Shown: piece by piece, positions 1-10,100 of the stretch
How positions within the stretch are numbered: position 1 is the first letter of the stretch
Layout of the letters: every line of letters begins with the position of its first letter
Origin: a virus
DNA length: 64,000 bases
Reading direction: 5' to 3' (one strand)
IMG/VR virus record: IMGVR_UViG_3300032291_002123
Span: 1-64,000 of that record
Program-made: the position numbers and the translations under genes
Notes under the pieces: generated by a model
What the model saw: only the letters and a program-made list of their open reading frames with translations
What the model was told of the DNA's origin: nothing
The model's database searches: none

Positions 1-3000
1 ACTGAATCGACCTGCCAATCTGCTACTAGTTGTAAGTCAATCTGCTCTGGGAAGGCAGGGTTGTTTGGAACTTGAACTTTAATTGAGTCAATTTTACGAA
101 CAATAACGTCTTTACGTGGCTCAAGCACGCTGTTCAAACGAGTTTTCACAAAGTTGTCGTTAATGACAATAGAGCACCAATCACCAGGATTGTAAGACCC
201 GATAACAGGGTTCAATGAACCATTTACAGAAATCACAAAGTCTCCGACAGGCGGTCTAGATTCTTTTAAGAATCTTTCAGCATACTGATAGTAACCAGTT
301 TCGTCGTCATAGTTGTCTATCGGGTCAACAAACGCCGACTGAGCAGATTGAATGGGCCATTCTCTAGTTTCCTTTTTATCCAGCAAGGGCCAACCATCGG
401 CTAGCAACGACACTTCCGATGCACCAGAATAAGCAACTTCAGTCCCGCTGCCTACTCGGTTATCGTTGCCAACAACAAACATTCGTGTGGCAGAGTTTTC
501 AGCGTTTTCTGACATGCTTACGTTAGAGATGCTGCCTGGGTACTCAAATATCAACTTATCCGCACCGAACGCTTTAGGGTGTGCAACTTGACCTTTTGCT
601 AGTTTTTGGCTGGGCAGGGTTTTCAGGTATTCGGTTAGTGTAGGTGGATAGATTGGCGTAAGAACAAATTTCCTATTGAAAGTTTTAGTGCCATCCAAAT
701 TAGTAACTAGGCTTACATCGATTCGGTAGTCAAACCCCTCTAACGTGTTGCTATACCCCTCTAAAATTTCAGCAACAGTCAATAACTGGCTTCCAAAAAT
801 TGGGGTGGTAGTAGAATTTTTACTGCTATATTTATTGTCAGAAAAAGTCAATCCGCCTATAGAAGAGTTGGCAGGGTACTCGCCGTAAGTTCTATATAAC
901 AACTGAGGCTCTCTAATCGCCATAGGCGCTGGAATTACATACCCATCGGCTACCACGTTGACGGAAGCATAGGACGTTACCGATATCCTGCCAGTTTTTA
1001 TGGCTTTATTTCTAAAATCGCTGGTTTCTTCAGTGGACAATACGATTGAGCCAATATAAGAATCTAATACAGTTCTTTCTCCGTTAGCAAATGCAGAAAC
1101 TCCAGTAACATTTACTACGTCTCCAGATACTATGTTGTGGGCACCATCTCCTCCAAACGCCAACTCATTCAATCCACTGTTAATGTAAAACTGAGGCAGA
1201 GTAGGGGTTCCACTTAGACTTTTAATGACTCCGTTAACTTTTAGGTTGTAACTGAAAGTATTTTGAGTTACTGATGTAATTTTGATTCTTTGAAGGTTTT
1301 GGCTAAAAGCAGAGTATTTCAATCCAATTATTTGAATATATACTTCATCGTTTACTGAGAATCCATGATTTTCTGCAGTTACTGTTGCAACCGTGCCATT
1401 AGAAGACCTAGACAACCCAGTCAATCTAACTGAACCTGGATAATTAGCATTAGGAACTACAACAGCGGTGCCAGGCGTGCCCATAGCACCGCTGAGTAAG
1501 GCAGTGTCTGGCACATTAGCAGTTAAGTTTGGGGGCATAACTTTACGGCTATCAGTTCGATATCTATTGTCTATTAATATGAACGCAGCGTTGCTGCCAA
1601 AAGTTTCGTCGATAAAATAGTCTTTTACTGTCACATAAAAATCATTTAAAAAAGAATAATCTTCTTGCAAACCGCTAACAGTCATTTTGTCGCCAGGGCT
1701 TATAAACGGTCTATCTGACAAATTGTAAGTCTTCGCTGGGAAAAAAGCAGACGGCTTAGGAGATGGAAAAGTTATAGTGCCTGTGGACAAACTATCTGCT
1801 TCAGTGTCTATAAATAAAAAGTAGTTTTGGTCTACCTGTCTTACAGTTATTTCCTTATTGTATCGGGTTAAGTTGGGGACAGTCTGTACAAATCTTAGGT
1901 TGTAAGTCAAGAACCCACTCGCTGGAACGCTCTCATTAGTTACCACTCCCGTCAACGTCACAGAAGGAATTGGCACGTTATTTACGGTGCTTGTTTGACT
2001 CACTACTATTGATGCAGAAGCAGCGGCATCGCCATATATTGCTAAAGGAACGCTGTAGTTACTCTGAGCAACCACTAAGGTGCTAGAAGTACTTTCTAAC
2101 GGAAAGAGGGTCTTTGAACCAGGAATTACGGACGTGTTTACGCCGCCAACCCTAGAGGTGTCGTAAGGATAAAAAGCAAAAGATGACATCGAAGATATAG
2201 TTACCACCGTGTTTGAGTTAGGGGTGATTGGCAAAGGAGAAGATAAATTAATAGAAAGTTTTCCATTGCTACCAGCCCCAGGGGTTGGAGTGTAAGACAT
2301 GGAAGTTGCGGTTCTTGTGAAAGTAGTAGTGGTCGGGCCGCTCACGTTTCCAAAGTCATATATATTAATTGCCGACGAGTTTTTAGCGTTAGACAGCCCA
2401 CAGTAGAAAACTACGTTAGTGCTATTGGGGATACTGCTTACTTTCCAGTTACCATTTAGCCAAGAAGTATCTAAAGTGGCATTGGTGCTGTTATTACTGG
2501 CGCTAACAGTTGCAGCAAAACCAGAAATAGATAAACTAGCCCCGACGTCAATAAGGGGGTCTAAAGTATGAGCAGCAGCAAAAGACAGTCTTACATAGTA
2601 GTTAGAGTAACTAATTGCAGTCACCACTGGGTAAGAGGGTAGAGGTACTGGTGCCAAACTTAGTTTTTTAAGGTTACGGACAACAAAACTATCTCTGCCC
2701 AACTCCGGACATAACACAGAAAAACTATTGGCGTCTACAACAGTGTGGACTTTGTAGTTTCTGTAGATAGCACTAATGTTTTTGCCGCCTGGGACAGTAG
2801 TAAAGTCAGGGTAACTAGCAAAACTAGGACCGCCCTCTATGGCGAAAACCGCTCCTATATCTGACTGAAGTAGACCGTGTGGAGATTCACAAGTCACGAG
2901 CATTCCCTTAGCAGCGCCATTGTAAGATAATTCAGTAATAACAGGGCGAGTAAAATTAGGCGTTATAAATTCTCCAGAGCCAGAAGTAAATCCAGATAGT

Positions 3001-5735
3001 TTTACTGAAGAGCCAGAGCGTATGTTATTTCCTAATTGATTGTCGTCGCAAAAAACTTGCACTAGTTTTTCATTAGGATTCATCCCAAAAGATATATATT
3101 TAATGGAATTTACATTCACTGTGCGTGCTGGCTGGTTCACAATTTGGGGGGCAGATTCTATTTTATAAAAAATATTATTGGCATTGGTGGTCTGAGGTTC
3201 GTATGTTGATAAAATTGCAGATTTGCCAAACTCTACTGACTTAATTATGTATTCTTTTTCGTTTGCCATTTTTAACTCAGTCGTGTATGTAAAAGTATTT
3301 TCGTTCGGGACGTCATCAATTACAATAGTCTCACCACCATTTGACAGGCTCTTATAAGACTCATTATCAAACAAAATTTTAATAGAGTCACCAGGAAACA
3401 AATTATGATTAGGCGAATATATATAGGCTGTATAAGCACCTCCACTTCTAACAGTCGATGCAGATATAACCCTAGCCCTCACTAAAGAGTCTTGTATCTC
3501 TAGGCTGGTTCTAAACCTAGTTACGCTACCTTGCTTGGGTTGATTAACAGCGGCAGTAGGTAAGACAACCGTTTTATTGTCTTTCTTGGTTCTAAGAGAG
3601 TAGGAAAACTTATCTGCATCGTTTACCGCAGTTACTTTATATGTCCCGCCATAAGTTTCTTGGTCTTTGCTGTCAGTGCCAGCAGTAGATAATTCAATTT
3701 TTACAGAGTCACCAACGTTTAAAAGATGCCTACCGTTAGTAGTAATGGTGACAACGTTTGGAGTTTTTCCCTTAGCAGGAGTGTATCTAAGGTTAGTAAT
3801 GGGGAATATTGTCCCCGGTTCCTGAGTCAATGCCCCCCTTAACTCACTTGCTGCAGGGAAGTATTGAATCCAAGTAGTTCCGTTAACCGAAAAAGTAGGA
3901 TTTTCAGTCAAAGTAGTTAATGCTGTAACGTCTGATGGTCCGTCTGCGGTGACCACCCAAAAGTTGCCACTCACTTCTATATCTTTAATAGCCAAGTATG
4001 TGCCGTTTAGGTAATCCCTAGAATCACTCATCCCAGCAATTAAAAAGTTGTCGCCTTCTCTACAACTTACGTTTCTATCGATACCTAAAGTATTGGTTTT
4101 TACAACATAAAATTTTATTACAGTTCCGTATACAGAGTCGGAAACTACTTCATATTGTCTTACAGTGAACGGAGTTCCACCGTCTACTTCAAAAATTCTG
4201 TGATTGCCGTTGTATCTAGGGTAGTCCCAAGATATGTCATCGACACCTTCTACCCTAATTCGGTCATCAATATTAAATCCATGAGAATTTTTGCTAAAAA
4301 TTCTTAAAAATCCTCTTTCTTCTGAACCTTGAACAAAATTTTTGTTTAAGTCAAGAGGATTTAAATTAGTTAGCGGAATATTAAATCTGGGGTCAGTGTA
4401 TTTAGGGTCAGTGTAGGAAATAGTGTTGTCTGTGACCGCAGTAATAAGAAGCGTCTGATTGCCATTGTATTTAAAAGTATTAGTTGAAATATTTTTCTTT
4501 TTAGCAGAATCATAGACAGGCATCATTGCTGGCTTTTTGTCAGCCATAGTTACTTTAATCTTTGTGCCGTATTCAAACTGGTGTGGAGACGCCAACGTCA
4601 TAGTAACTACGCCGTTTATTCTTTGTACCTTGGTGACGTTTTCTCTTAAGAAACTTACCGATTGCCTCATGTATATAGGCGTTCTTTGAATTGTGCTGGC
4701 AACGTCAACAGGAGTAGCAAGACTATTGTCTAGGAAAATAGGGAAGTTTCTATCTCTAACTTGAGTTGGGTTACTTACCACAAACTTGACAGATTTGTTG
4801 GTAGGCAGTTCAGTAACAGTGTGAATTCCATCGAGCATTCGGTCAACGTTAGCCAACTCTATCCTCTGACCAACTACCAAACTGTGAGGCTCGGCGCATT
4901 GGATAGTGGCGACTCCATAAACGCTATTGGTAATAGAAAGTTGCTTAGTAGTAATATCTATCTGCTTAGTGATGCCCGGTTCAATAATTTCGTTTGGAAA
5001 ATCTAAATTAGTGAAGTCATTGAAAACGTTGTCTAGCAAGTCTCTTAGATATCCGTAGGTATCTACTCGAACGTTTACTGAAACGTTGTTGTATACGCCA
5101 GTGCTAGGCACTGGAAGTCTAGGGATATCTACATAAAAACTGTCAAGTTGAGGGTTAAAGTTTGCAGCAGGGGCGCTAGTTGTCTCAAGCACTGGATAAA
5201 AACCAGTGTATTTTCTTTCGTTGTTGGCAACAAAAGTAACTTCGACTTTGTTGGGGTTTCCGAATCCATCGCTAGCAGTGAGCGGAGCCTTTAAGTATGC
5301 GTTCTTTATGACCACCAGAACTGGCGAGGTAGGGGTGTCTTTAAATAAGTCGCAACTGTAGACGTTGCTGTAAGCCTTCCAAATAATTCTGTGGCTTAAG
5401 TAACTCGTAAACTCGGTAGCCGAGACAGAAAGACTTCTGCCAGTGAGGTCATAAGTGCGTCCCCAGATAATTCCGCCCCAAGTCGCCACGTTGTCACGAA
5501 CTACATACAAAGCAGTTCTACCTGGCATGGTTGAATTATATAAATCTAAGTTATTAGTTTGCTCCGAGATTGTGATTTTGCCCTCGAAGGCTCCGGGCTG
5601 CTTTAGTGAACGTTCGTAACTTACGTCTTCAAATGGGATTTCGCCGACAATTTTGTTTGACACGATATCAACCGTGTAGTACTTATACCTAGGTGCAGTA
5701 GCACTAGTTATAGGAACAATATTGCTGTCTGGCAT
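1..5735 (-). CDS. Baseplate/minor tail protein (Tal-like), 3' end outside window
   Basis: The reading frame is open from ATG 5735 to the left edge, at least 1911 aa; the stop lies outside the window. The start is preceded by a GAGGATGA ribosome site. The first ~130 residues (YKYYTVDIV.., ALYVVRDNVATWGGIIWGR, SATEFTSYLSHRIIWK) and the last ~330 visible residues (FDYRIDV, ENSATRMFVVGND, NPVIGSYNPGDWCSIVIND) resemble actinophage minor tail proteins of the Gp37/ReqiPepy6 type, which attach below the distal tail protein. Between them lie about 1300 residues of beta-rich repeats with a recurrent H-G/x-hydrophobic-x3-D-x-V/I-x-I motif, like phage FCCH-type repeats. It follows the tape measure and Dit genes, the expected position for a tail-tip protein. 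Role by position and weak similarity; host-receptor contact is inference. Confidence 0.8.
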   Translation of the reverse strand, partial: MPDSNIVPITSATAPRYKYYTVDIVSNKIVGEIPFEDVSYERSLKQPGAFEGKITISEQTNNLDLYNSTMPGRTALYVVRDNVATWGGIIWGRTYDLTGRSLSVSATEFTSYLSHRIIWKAYSNVYSCDLFKDTPTSPVLVVIKNAYLKAPLTASDGFGNPNKVEVTFVANNERKYTGFYPVLETTSAPAANFNPQLDSFYVDIPRLPVPSTGVYNNVSVNVRVDTYGYLRDLLDNVFNDFTNLDFPNEIIEPGITKQIDITTKQLSITNSVYGVATIQCAEPHSLVVGQRIELANVDRMLDGIHTVTELPTNKSVKFVVSNPTQVRDRNFPIFLDNSLATPVDVASTIQRTPIYMRQSVSFLRENVTKVQRINGVVTMTLASPHQFEYGTKIKVTMADKKPAMMPVYDSAKKKNISTNTFKYNGNQTLLITAVTDNTISYTDPKYTDPRFNIPLTNLNPLDLNKNFVQGSEERGFLRIFSKNSHGFNIDDRIRVEGVDDISWDYPRYNGNHRIFEVDGGTPFTVRQYEVVSDSVYGTVIKFYVVKTNTLGIDRNVSCREGDNFLIAGMSDSRDYLNGTYLAIKDIEVSGNFWVVTADGPSDVTALTTLTENPTFSVNGTTWIQYFPAASELRGALTQEPGTIFPITNLRYTPAKGKTPNVVTITTNGRHLLNVGDSVKIELSTAGTDSKDQETYGGTYKVTAVNDADKFSYSLRTKKDNKTVVLPTAAVNQPKQGSVTRFRTSLEIQDSLVRARVISASTVRSGGAYTAYIYSPNHNLFPGDSIKILFDNESYKSLSNGGETIVIDDVPNENTFTYTTELKMANEKEYIIKSVEFGKSAILSTYEPQTTNANNIFYKIESAPQIVNQPARTVNVNSIKYISFGMNPNEKLVQVFCDDNQLGNNIRSGSSVKLSGFTSGSGEFITPNFTRPVITELSYNGAAKGMLVTCESPHGLLQSDIGAVFAIEGGPSFASYPDFTTVPGGKNISAIYRNYKVHTVVDANSFSVLCPELGRDSFVVRNLKKLSLAPVPLPSYPVVTAISYSNYYVRLSFAAAHTLDPLIDVGASLSISGFAATVSASNNSTNATLDTSWLNGNWKVSSIPNSTNVVFYCGLSNAKNSSAINIYDFGNVSGPTTTTFTRTATSMSYTPTPGAGSNGKLSINLSSPLPITPNSNTVVTISSMSSFAFYPYDTSRVGGVNTSVIPGSKTLFPLESTSSTLVVAQSNYSVPLAIYGDAAASASIVVSQTSTVNNVPIPSVTLTGVVTNESVPASGFLTYNLRFVQTVPNLTRYNKEITVRQVDQNYFLFIDTEADSLSTGTITFPSPKPSAFFPAKTYNLSDRPFISPGDKMTVSGLQEDYSFLNDFYVTVKDYFIDETFGSNAAFILIDNRYRTDSRKVMPPNLTANVPDTALLSGAMGTPGTAVVVPNANYPGSVRLTGLSRSSNGTVATVTAENHGFSVNDEVYIQIIGLKYSAFSQNLQRIKITSVTQNTFSYNLKVNGVIKSLSGTPTLPQFYINSGLNELAFGGDGAHNIVSGDVVNVTGVSAFANGERTVLDSYIGSIVLSTEETSDFRNKAIKTGRISVTSYASVNVVADGYVIPAPMAIREPQLLYRTYGEYPANSSIGGLTFSDNKYSSKNSTTTPIFGSQLLTVAEILEGYSNTLEGFDYRIDVSLVTNLDGTKTFNRKFVLTPIYPPTLTEYLKTLPSQKLAKGQVAHPKAFGADKLIFEYPGSISNVSMSENAENSATRMFVVGNDNRVGSGTEVAYSGASEVSLLADGWPLLDKKETREWPIQSAQSAFVDPIDNYDDETGYYQYAERFLKESRPPVGDFVISVNGSLNPVIGSYNPGDWCSIVINDNFVKTRLNSVLEPRKDVIVRKIDSIKVQVPNNPAFPEQIDLQLVADWQVDS
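1100..4910 (-). repeat. Array of FCCH-like beta repeats inside the baseplate gene
   Basis: At least eight copies of a short H-x-(L/F)-x(3,4)-D-x-(V/I)-x-I motif are spaced through this part of the protein. They lie near nt 4890 (EPHSLVVGQRIEL), 4590 (SPHQFEYGTKIKV), 4295 (SHGFNIDDRIRV), 3735 (GRHLLNVGDSVKI), 3410 (NHNLFPGDSIKI), 2880 (SPHGLLQSDIGAV), 1370 (NHGFSVNDEVYI) and 1135 (AHNIVSGDVVNV). The same motif occurs twice in the neighbouring Dit-like gene. Repeat units are diverged, not DNA-level copies. Confidence 0.65.
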
Positions 5736-5771
5736 TTCATCCTCAGTCCGAGCGTCTTTATACTAACTATT

Positions 5772-7148
5772 CTAACCTATCCAGCCAGAGCGATATTTCA
5801 CCGTCACTGTTGGAGAGCCGCCACTGTTAGTGAAGTTTACGGCGTTGTTACCGGGGTTTAATTTCAACCAATCGACTGTAGTGTTTAGGGAGGCACGAGA
5901 ATTATCTGGAGTTCCTCTGTATAGGACAGTGCCGTTATACGTGTCAATGCTTAATGTGTCAGCGCCAACCAATGCGACGTTTCCAGTTGCTTGGGTAGCG
6001 GAGGAAACCTGCAATGAGACAGTTCCGCCAGCACCGATAGTGGCGTTTGGGTAGGTTTTGGTAAAAGTAAATCTACTGGTGTTTGCGCTTACGGTATTAG
6101 CAGTTACAGTGTAAGCGCCGTCAATCAATGGGTCAAAACAGTCTTTGATATAAATAGTTGCAGCATTAGCCAATCCGTGAGCAGTATTGGTAGTTACAGT
6201 CACAACGTTGCTTACTACCGTGATTCCAGTAATGCTTACTTTAGGGTTGGGGTAACTAAGAGTTGTGTTGGTAGCAGTGCTAATAACTACGTTAGTTTGG
6301 TTGAAACTGGTGACGTTAGTAATAGTTACAGTGTCTCCAGCAAAGAAACCGTGATTTCCAGAGAAGGTCAGGGTAGCAACTCCAGCAGAAGCCTCTCTAT
6401 TAGTGACAGTAGTAGAAGTGTTTGAGTTGCTAAACCCGTTTGCCCTAAGAGTTCTAGTTATCCTAAGAACTTGAGTGGCGTTGTTGGCGCTACTAAATTG
6501 GATAGCAGACGGTGCAGTAGACGCTCCGCTAATGGTAATAACCACGGGAACAGGCACATTACCAGAGTTTGTAACAGTGCTTGAGTAAGCAATGTTTGCA
6601 GTTTGATACCCGTCAACAGGGTCTACGCCATCGTTCCAATAATACTTAAGCGGGTCTCCAGCACGGAGTTGGATAGTGAAATCCATACGTCCACGAGCGT
6701 TGACGTTCTTAACAGAAGGTGAGCCAATTAGTCTCACGAAGGCAGCCTTCTTGTAGTCAGGCTCGTTCACAATTAGCCAGCCGCCAGTCTTTAATAACGG
6801 CGAAATGTATTCAAAAAAAGTATTTCTTGCGGTTGCAGCAACGCTTGCATCTGGAACCAAGATGCTACCGCTAAGAGTTAGAGAACGAGCAATCCAACGT
6901 CCACGAACGTCGTAAGAGCCGTCATCTAATCCACGCTGAATATCTGGAACGTCGGCGTTAGGTAAGTCCCACCAACCTTCAATGTCAGTGCAAACCCAAA
7001 CAACTCCAGTTGCTTCATCAGCAGTGTTAAGAGTTAAGCCGTTGATTTTGACATCAGCCAGCAACTTCATACCCGTTATGTGCGGATACGGCACCTTACG
7101 GAGAGTGTTATTGACAAGTCTGTTTTCTTGTGACTGATTGAGAGTCAT
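5772..7148 (-). CDS. Distal tail (Dit)-like protein
   Basis: 458 aa. Residues 1-180 match the N-terminal ring domain of actinophage distal tail/minor tail proteins (GVVWVCTDIEGWWDLP, RGRWIARSLTLSGSI, MDFTIQLRAGDPLKYYW). The C-terminus (LSIDTYNGTVLYRGTPDNSR, WLKLNPGNNAVNFTNSG) is the usual galectin-like tail domain. About residues 245-385 carry two inserted FCCH-like repeats (NHGFFAGDTVTI, AHGLANAATIYI), the same repeat type that fills the next gene. Its ATG overlaps the tape-measure stop by one base (TAATG), so translation is probably coupled. It would form the hexameric hub at the tail tip. Confidence 0.85.
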   Translation of the reverse strand: MTLNQSQENRLVNNTLRKVPYPHITGMKLLADVKINGLTLNTADEATGVVWVCTDIEGWWDLPNADVPDIQRGLDDGSYDVRGRWIARSLTLSGSILVPDASVAATARNTFFEYISPLLKTGGWLIVNEPDYKKAAFVRLIGSPSVKNVNARGRMDFTIQLRAGDPLKYYWNDGVDPVDGYQTANIAYSSTVTNSGNVPVPVVITISGASTAPSAIQFSSANNATQVLRITRTLRANGFSNSNTSTTVTNREASAGVATLTFSGNHGFFAGDTVTITNVTSFNQTNVVISTATNTTLSYPNPKVSITGITVVSNVVTVTTNTAHGLANAATIYIKDCFDPLIDGAYTVTANTVSANTSRFTFTKTYPNATIGAGGTVSLQVSSATQATGNVALVGADTLSIDTYNGTVLYRGTPDNSRASLNTTVDWLKLNPGNNAVNFTNSGGSPTVTVKYRSGWIG

Positions 7149-10100
7149 TAGATTCTTCCGCCCATGTTAAGTGCTGAGTTAAGTTTTTGAGCAACCATTG
7201 ACGCTACTTGTCCTTCGTCCATACCGGGAGCGGCGTTTACAGTAATGGAGACGTTGTTACCAGCAGCAGATTGCATGCTTGCGGTGTTTTGAAGTCTGTC
7301 AATAGAACCAGAGTTGATTGCGTCTAGAAGTGGTCGGTATCGGTAAGTAGACGCTGCGTTGATTACATACTCGCCAGCAGATAGCCAAGAGAGGATGTTG
7401 TCCGAGCGAGGTCCTTGCGCTCCAGCAACATTTCCGTTAGCAAACTTAGGTAGCCAACCGCCGTCTTTTTTCGGGGCGGCAAGTCTGTATTTACTCCCTC
7501 GCTTACCGTAGTTAATTTCCTGAAAGCCACCGTCTTTATTTGATTTAGTGGAAATATATAGAGGAAGTTTATTCATGTCATCCGCTAGTTTACTTTGAAG
7601 TTTTTCAGCAGTACCAGTTTGCCACTCAGCGGTAAGAGTTGTAGGCGTAGTCTGAAGTTGTACTGCCATCAAATCTTGGAAGCCAATCCCAAATCGTTCC
7701 ATCAAACTAGCAGGGTCTAGGGAGGCAATTAATGACTCCATGGCTCTTGACATATTAGGGTTTTGTTTTCTAATAGCAGCAATGATTATTTTTCTATCAA
7801 ACTGTGCAGCAACCTGACCAGCAAAATTTCCTCCTTGAAAATTTGCAATTTTTTCTAGGTCAGAACTTACTTCAGCAGCCTGTTCTTTAGTTGCAGATGC
7901 TATAGATGCTGCATACTTAGCGCCACCCTTACCCATACTAAGTAGTTGATTAAACGCCTTTTCACTTAACTTGCCTCTAGCAGCCATAAGATTTTTGGCA
8001 TAATCTGCAGCGGCGTCTGCCTGTTTATTTAGTGCGTCAAAGTAGTAACCGCTACTAAACCCGCTGGTGTCAAAGTCTTTGTAGTAATCTTTCCAAGAAT
8101 CTCCAGCGATGTCGTTATTCTTGGCAACGCTTATTGCCCACTTTTTGACATCTTCTTTGTTTTGTCTGAGAGGACCTTCAAAATCAAAGAAAGTGCCTAT
8201 AGTTTCAGTTAAAGTTTGATTAAATTGGTCTTGCTTAATCTTGGCAATAGCCATCCCCTCAATTGACTCTTTCACAATAAAGTCATATTCTTTTTGAGCG
8301 TTAGCAGAGCCATCTAAGTTGGTTACAGTTACGCCAAGAGATTTAGCGTATTCTTGAACACTCGCTCTTAGAGAATCCATTTCGGTATACGCAATTACAG
8401 TTTCCTCGCCAGTGAATTTTAAATTGTTGGTTAGGTAGTTCAATCCCTTACGAACTCCAGCCAAACCTTGAGTGCTAAATCTTTCGTTTAAGCCAGCGCC
8501 GAAACGTTCGAATGAGCCAGCCATATCTTGAGTTAAACTGCTGTAGGCGTTTAATGAGTTTACCCATCCAAAGCCATCAGCAGCCCTTTTCTGAGCACCA
8601 CCCAACTCTGCCATAGCAGTTTTTAAGTCTGTGACCTCTAATCTAAATGCTGTAAAGTGTTTTCCAGCCCCGCCGTTGCCAAGAATGCTGCTCCAGTTGG
8701 TTTTTTTGGCGTCATTGAATAGGGTTTTAAAAGAAGTTCGGGTATTTTTTGCTAAGCCAACAGTCTCTTTCATGTTTTGGTCAGCGACGCCAGCACTCCA
8801 GTTGGATAGAGCAACGCCGATTGCGGCAAACGCTGCAGCAAGACCCAACGCCCAGCCGATGCCTGGAATAGAAAGCAACGACGCTGTTATTCCTTTAGAA
8901 GCAACCGCAGTCGTAGCCTGAAGACCTGTTACAGCCGTACTTACTCCACCAACCGTAGTAGTAGTGGTAGCCATTGCAATTCCAGCAATCCTGCTTTGTA
9001 TACCTAGACCAACTAATGCCTTGCCAGCAAATCCAGCCGTCGCTGGTATAAATCTCAGCAGTATGAGGAATGGTGTTACGGCATTTTTAATCAACAAACC
9101 TACTATTGCGAATGCAAGAAATTGCACAGCCTTTTGCATTAGCCCAAGCGCAGCCACGAATCCAAAGATAGGTCCTACCGCATCAAGCAGAGGTTTTATA
9201 GTTTCTAAAGCCCTAGCAAATACTCTTAATGATTCGGCGACAGTGTCCAAAAACACAGAAGTTTGATTGTCATCAGCAACTACCTGAAGAATATTGACAA
9301 CTTGGTTTAGTACTCTTGCTAAGGCTGGTGCAGTTCTCACTGCCGCCTTAAGCAAAGAGTCGAAGTCGTTGTTTCCTTGTGCAAGGATATTCCAAAATTC
9401 TTTTACTTCAGGCATAGCACCTAGGTCAGTGAAAATATCAAATACGCCCTTAAAGGCGTTAAGTATTGCAATTGTGTTTTCGGCTGTCGACCTAAAATAA
9501 TTCTGAGCATTGAATGCTCTAATAGAGCCGTCCATTTTTTTGAACTCGCCAGTTGCTTTAACAAAGTAGTTAACAAGTAATTCTCCACCAGAGCCAGGAC
9601 CTGTTGTGTTAGAAATAAACTGCTTAATTCTCAGCCACAGATTGCCAAAAATTTCACCAAATTTAGATGCATATTCGCTAGACCTAGCGAAAAATCTTTG
9701 TATAGCACCGCCGTTATTTACCATGTCTGCGGCAAACTTGTCAGTTTTTCTGTTGAGGAAGTTGGTGAACTTAGTTAGAAGTGGGTCTGTAAGTTTTAGA
9801 TAAGTAAAGAAACCTCTAAGAGCGTTGCCAGCAGTAGTTCCGATGACGCCCAAGTTTTTAGCAATCGAGGAGAAAAACTCGCTCATTCCATTGATGGTGT
9901 CTTTAGTGAAAAAACTTTGACTAAAGTTTTTAGTAGCCTCACCCAAGCCTTTACCAACGTTGGCGATACCGTCTACTAAATTATCAAATGCTCCATTATT
10001 AAATAGAGTCTGCATTTGTTTTTGAAGAACTGGCAAGAAGCCTTTAGCGGCAGCCTCTCGCAACTGCTTCATTCGATATCGGTTTTCTACCAAGAACATG

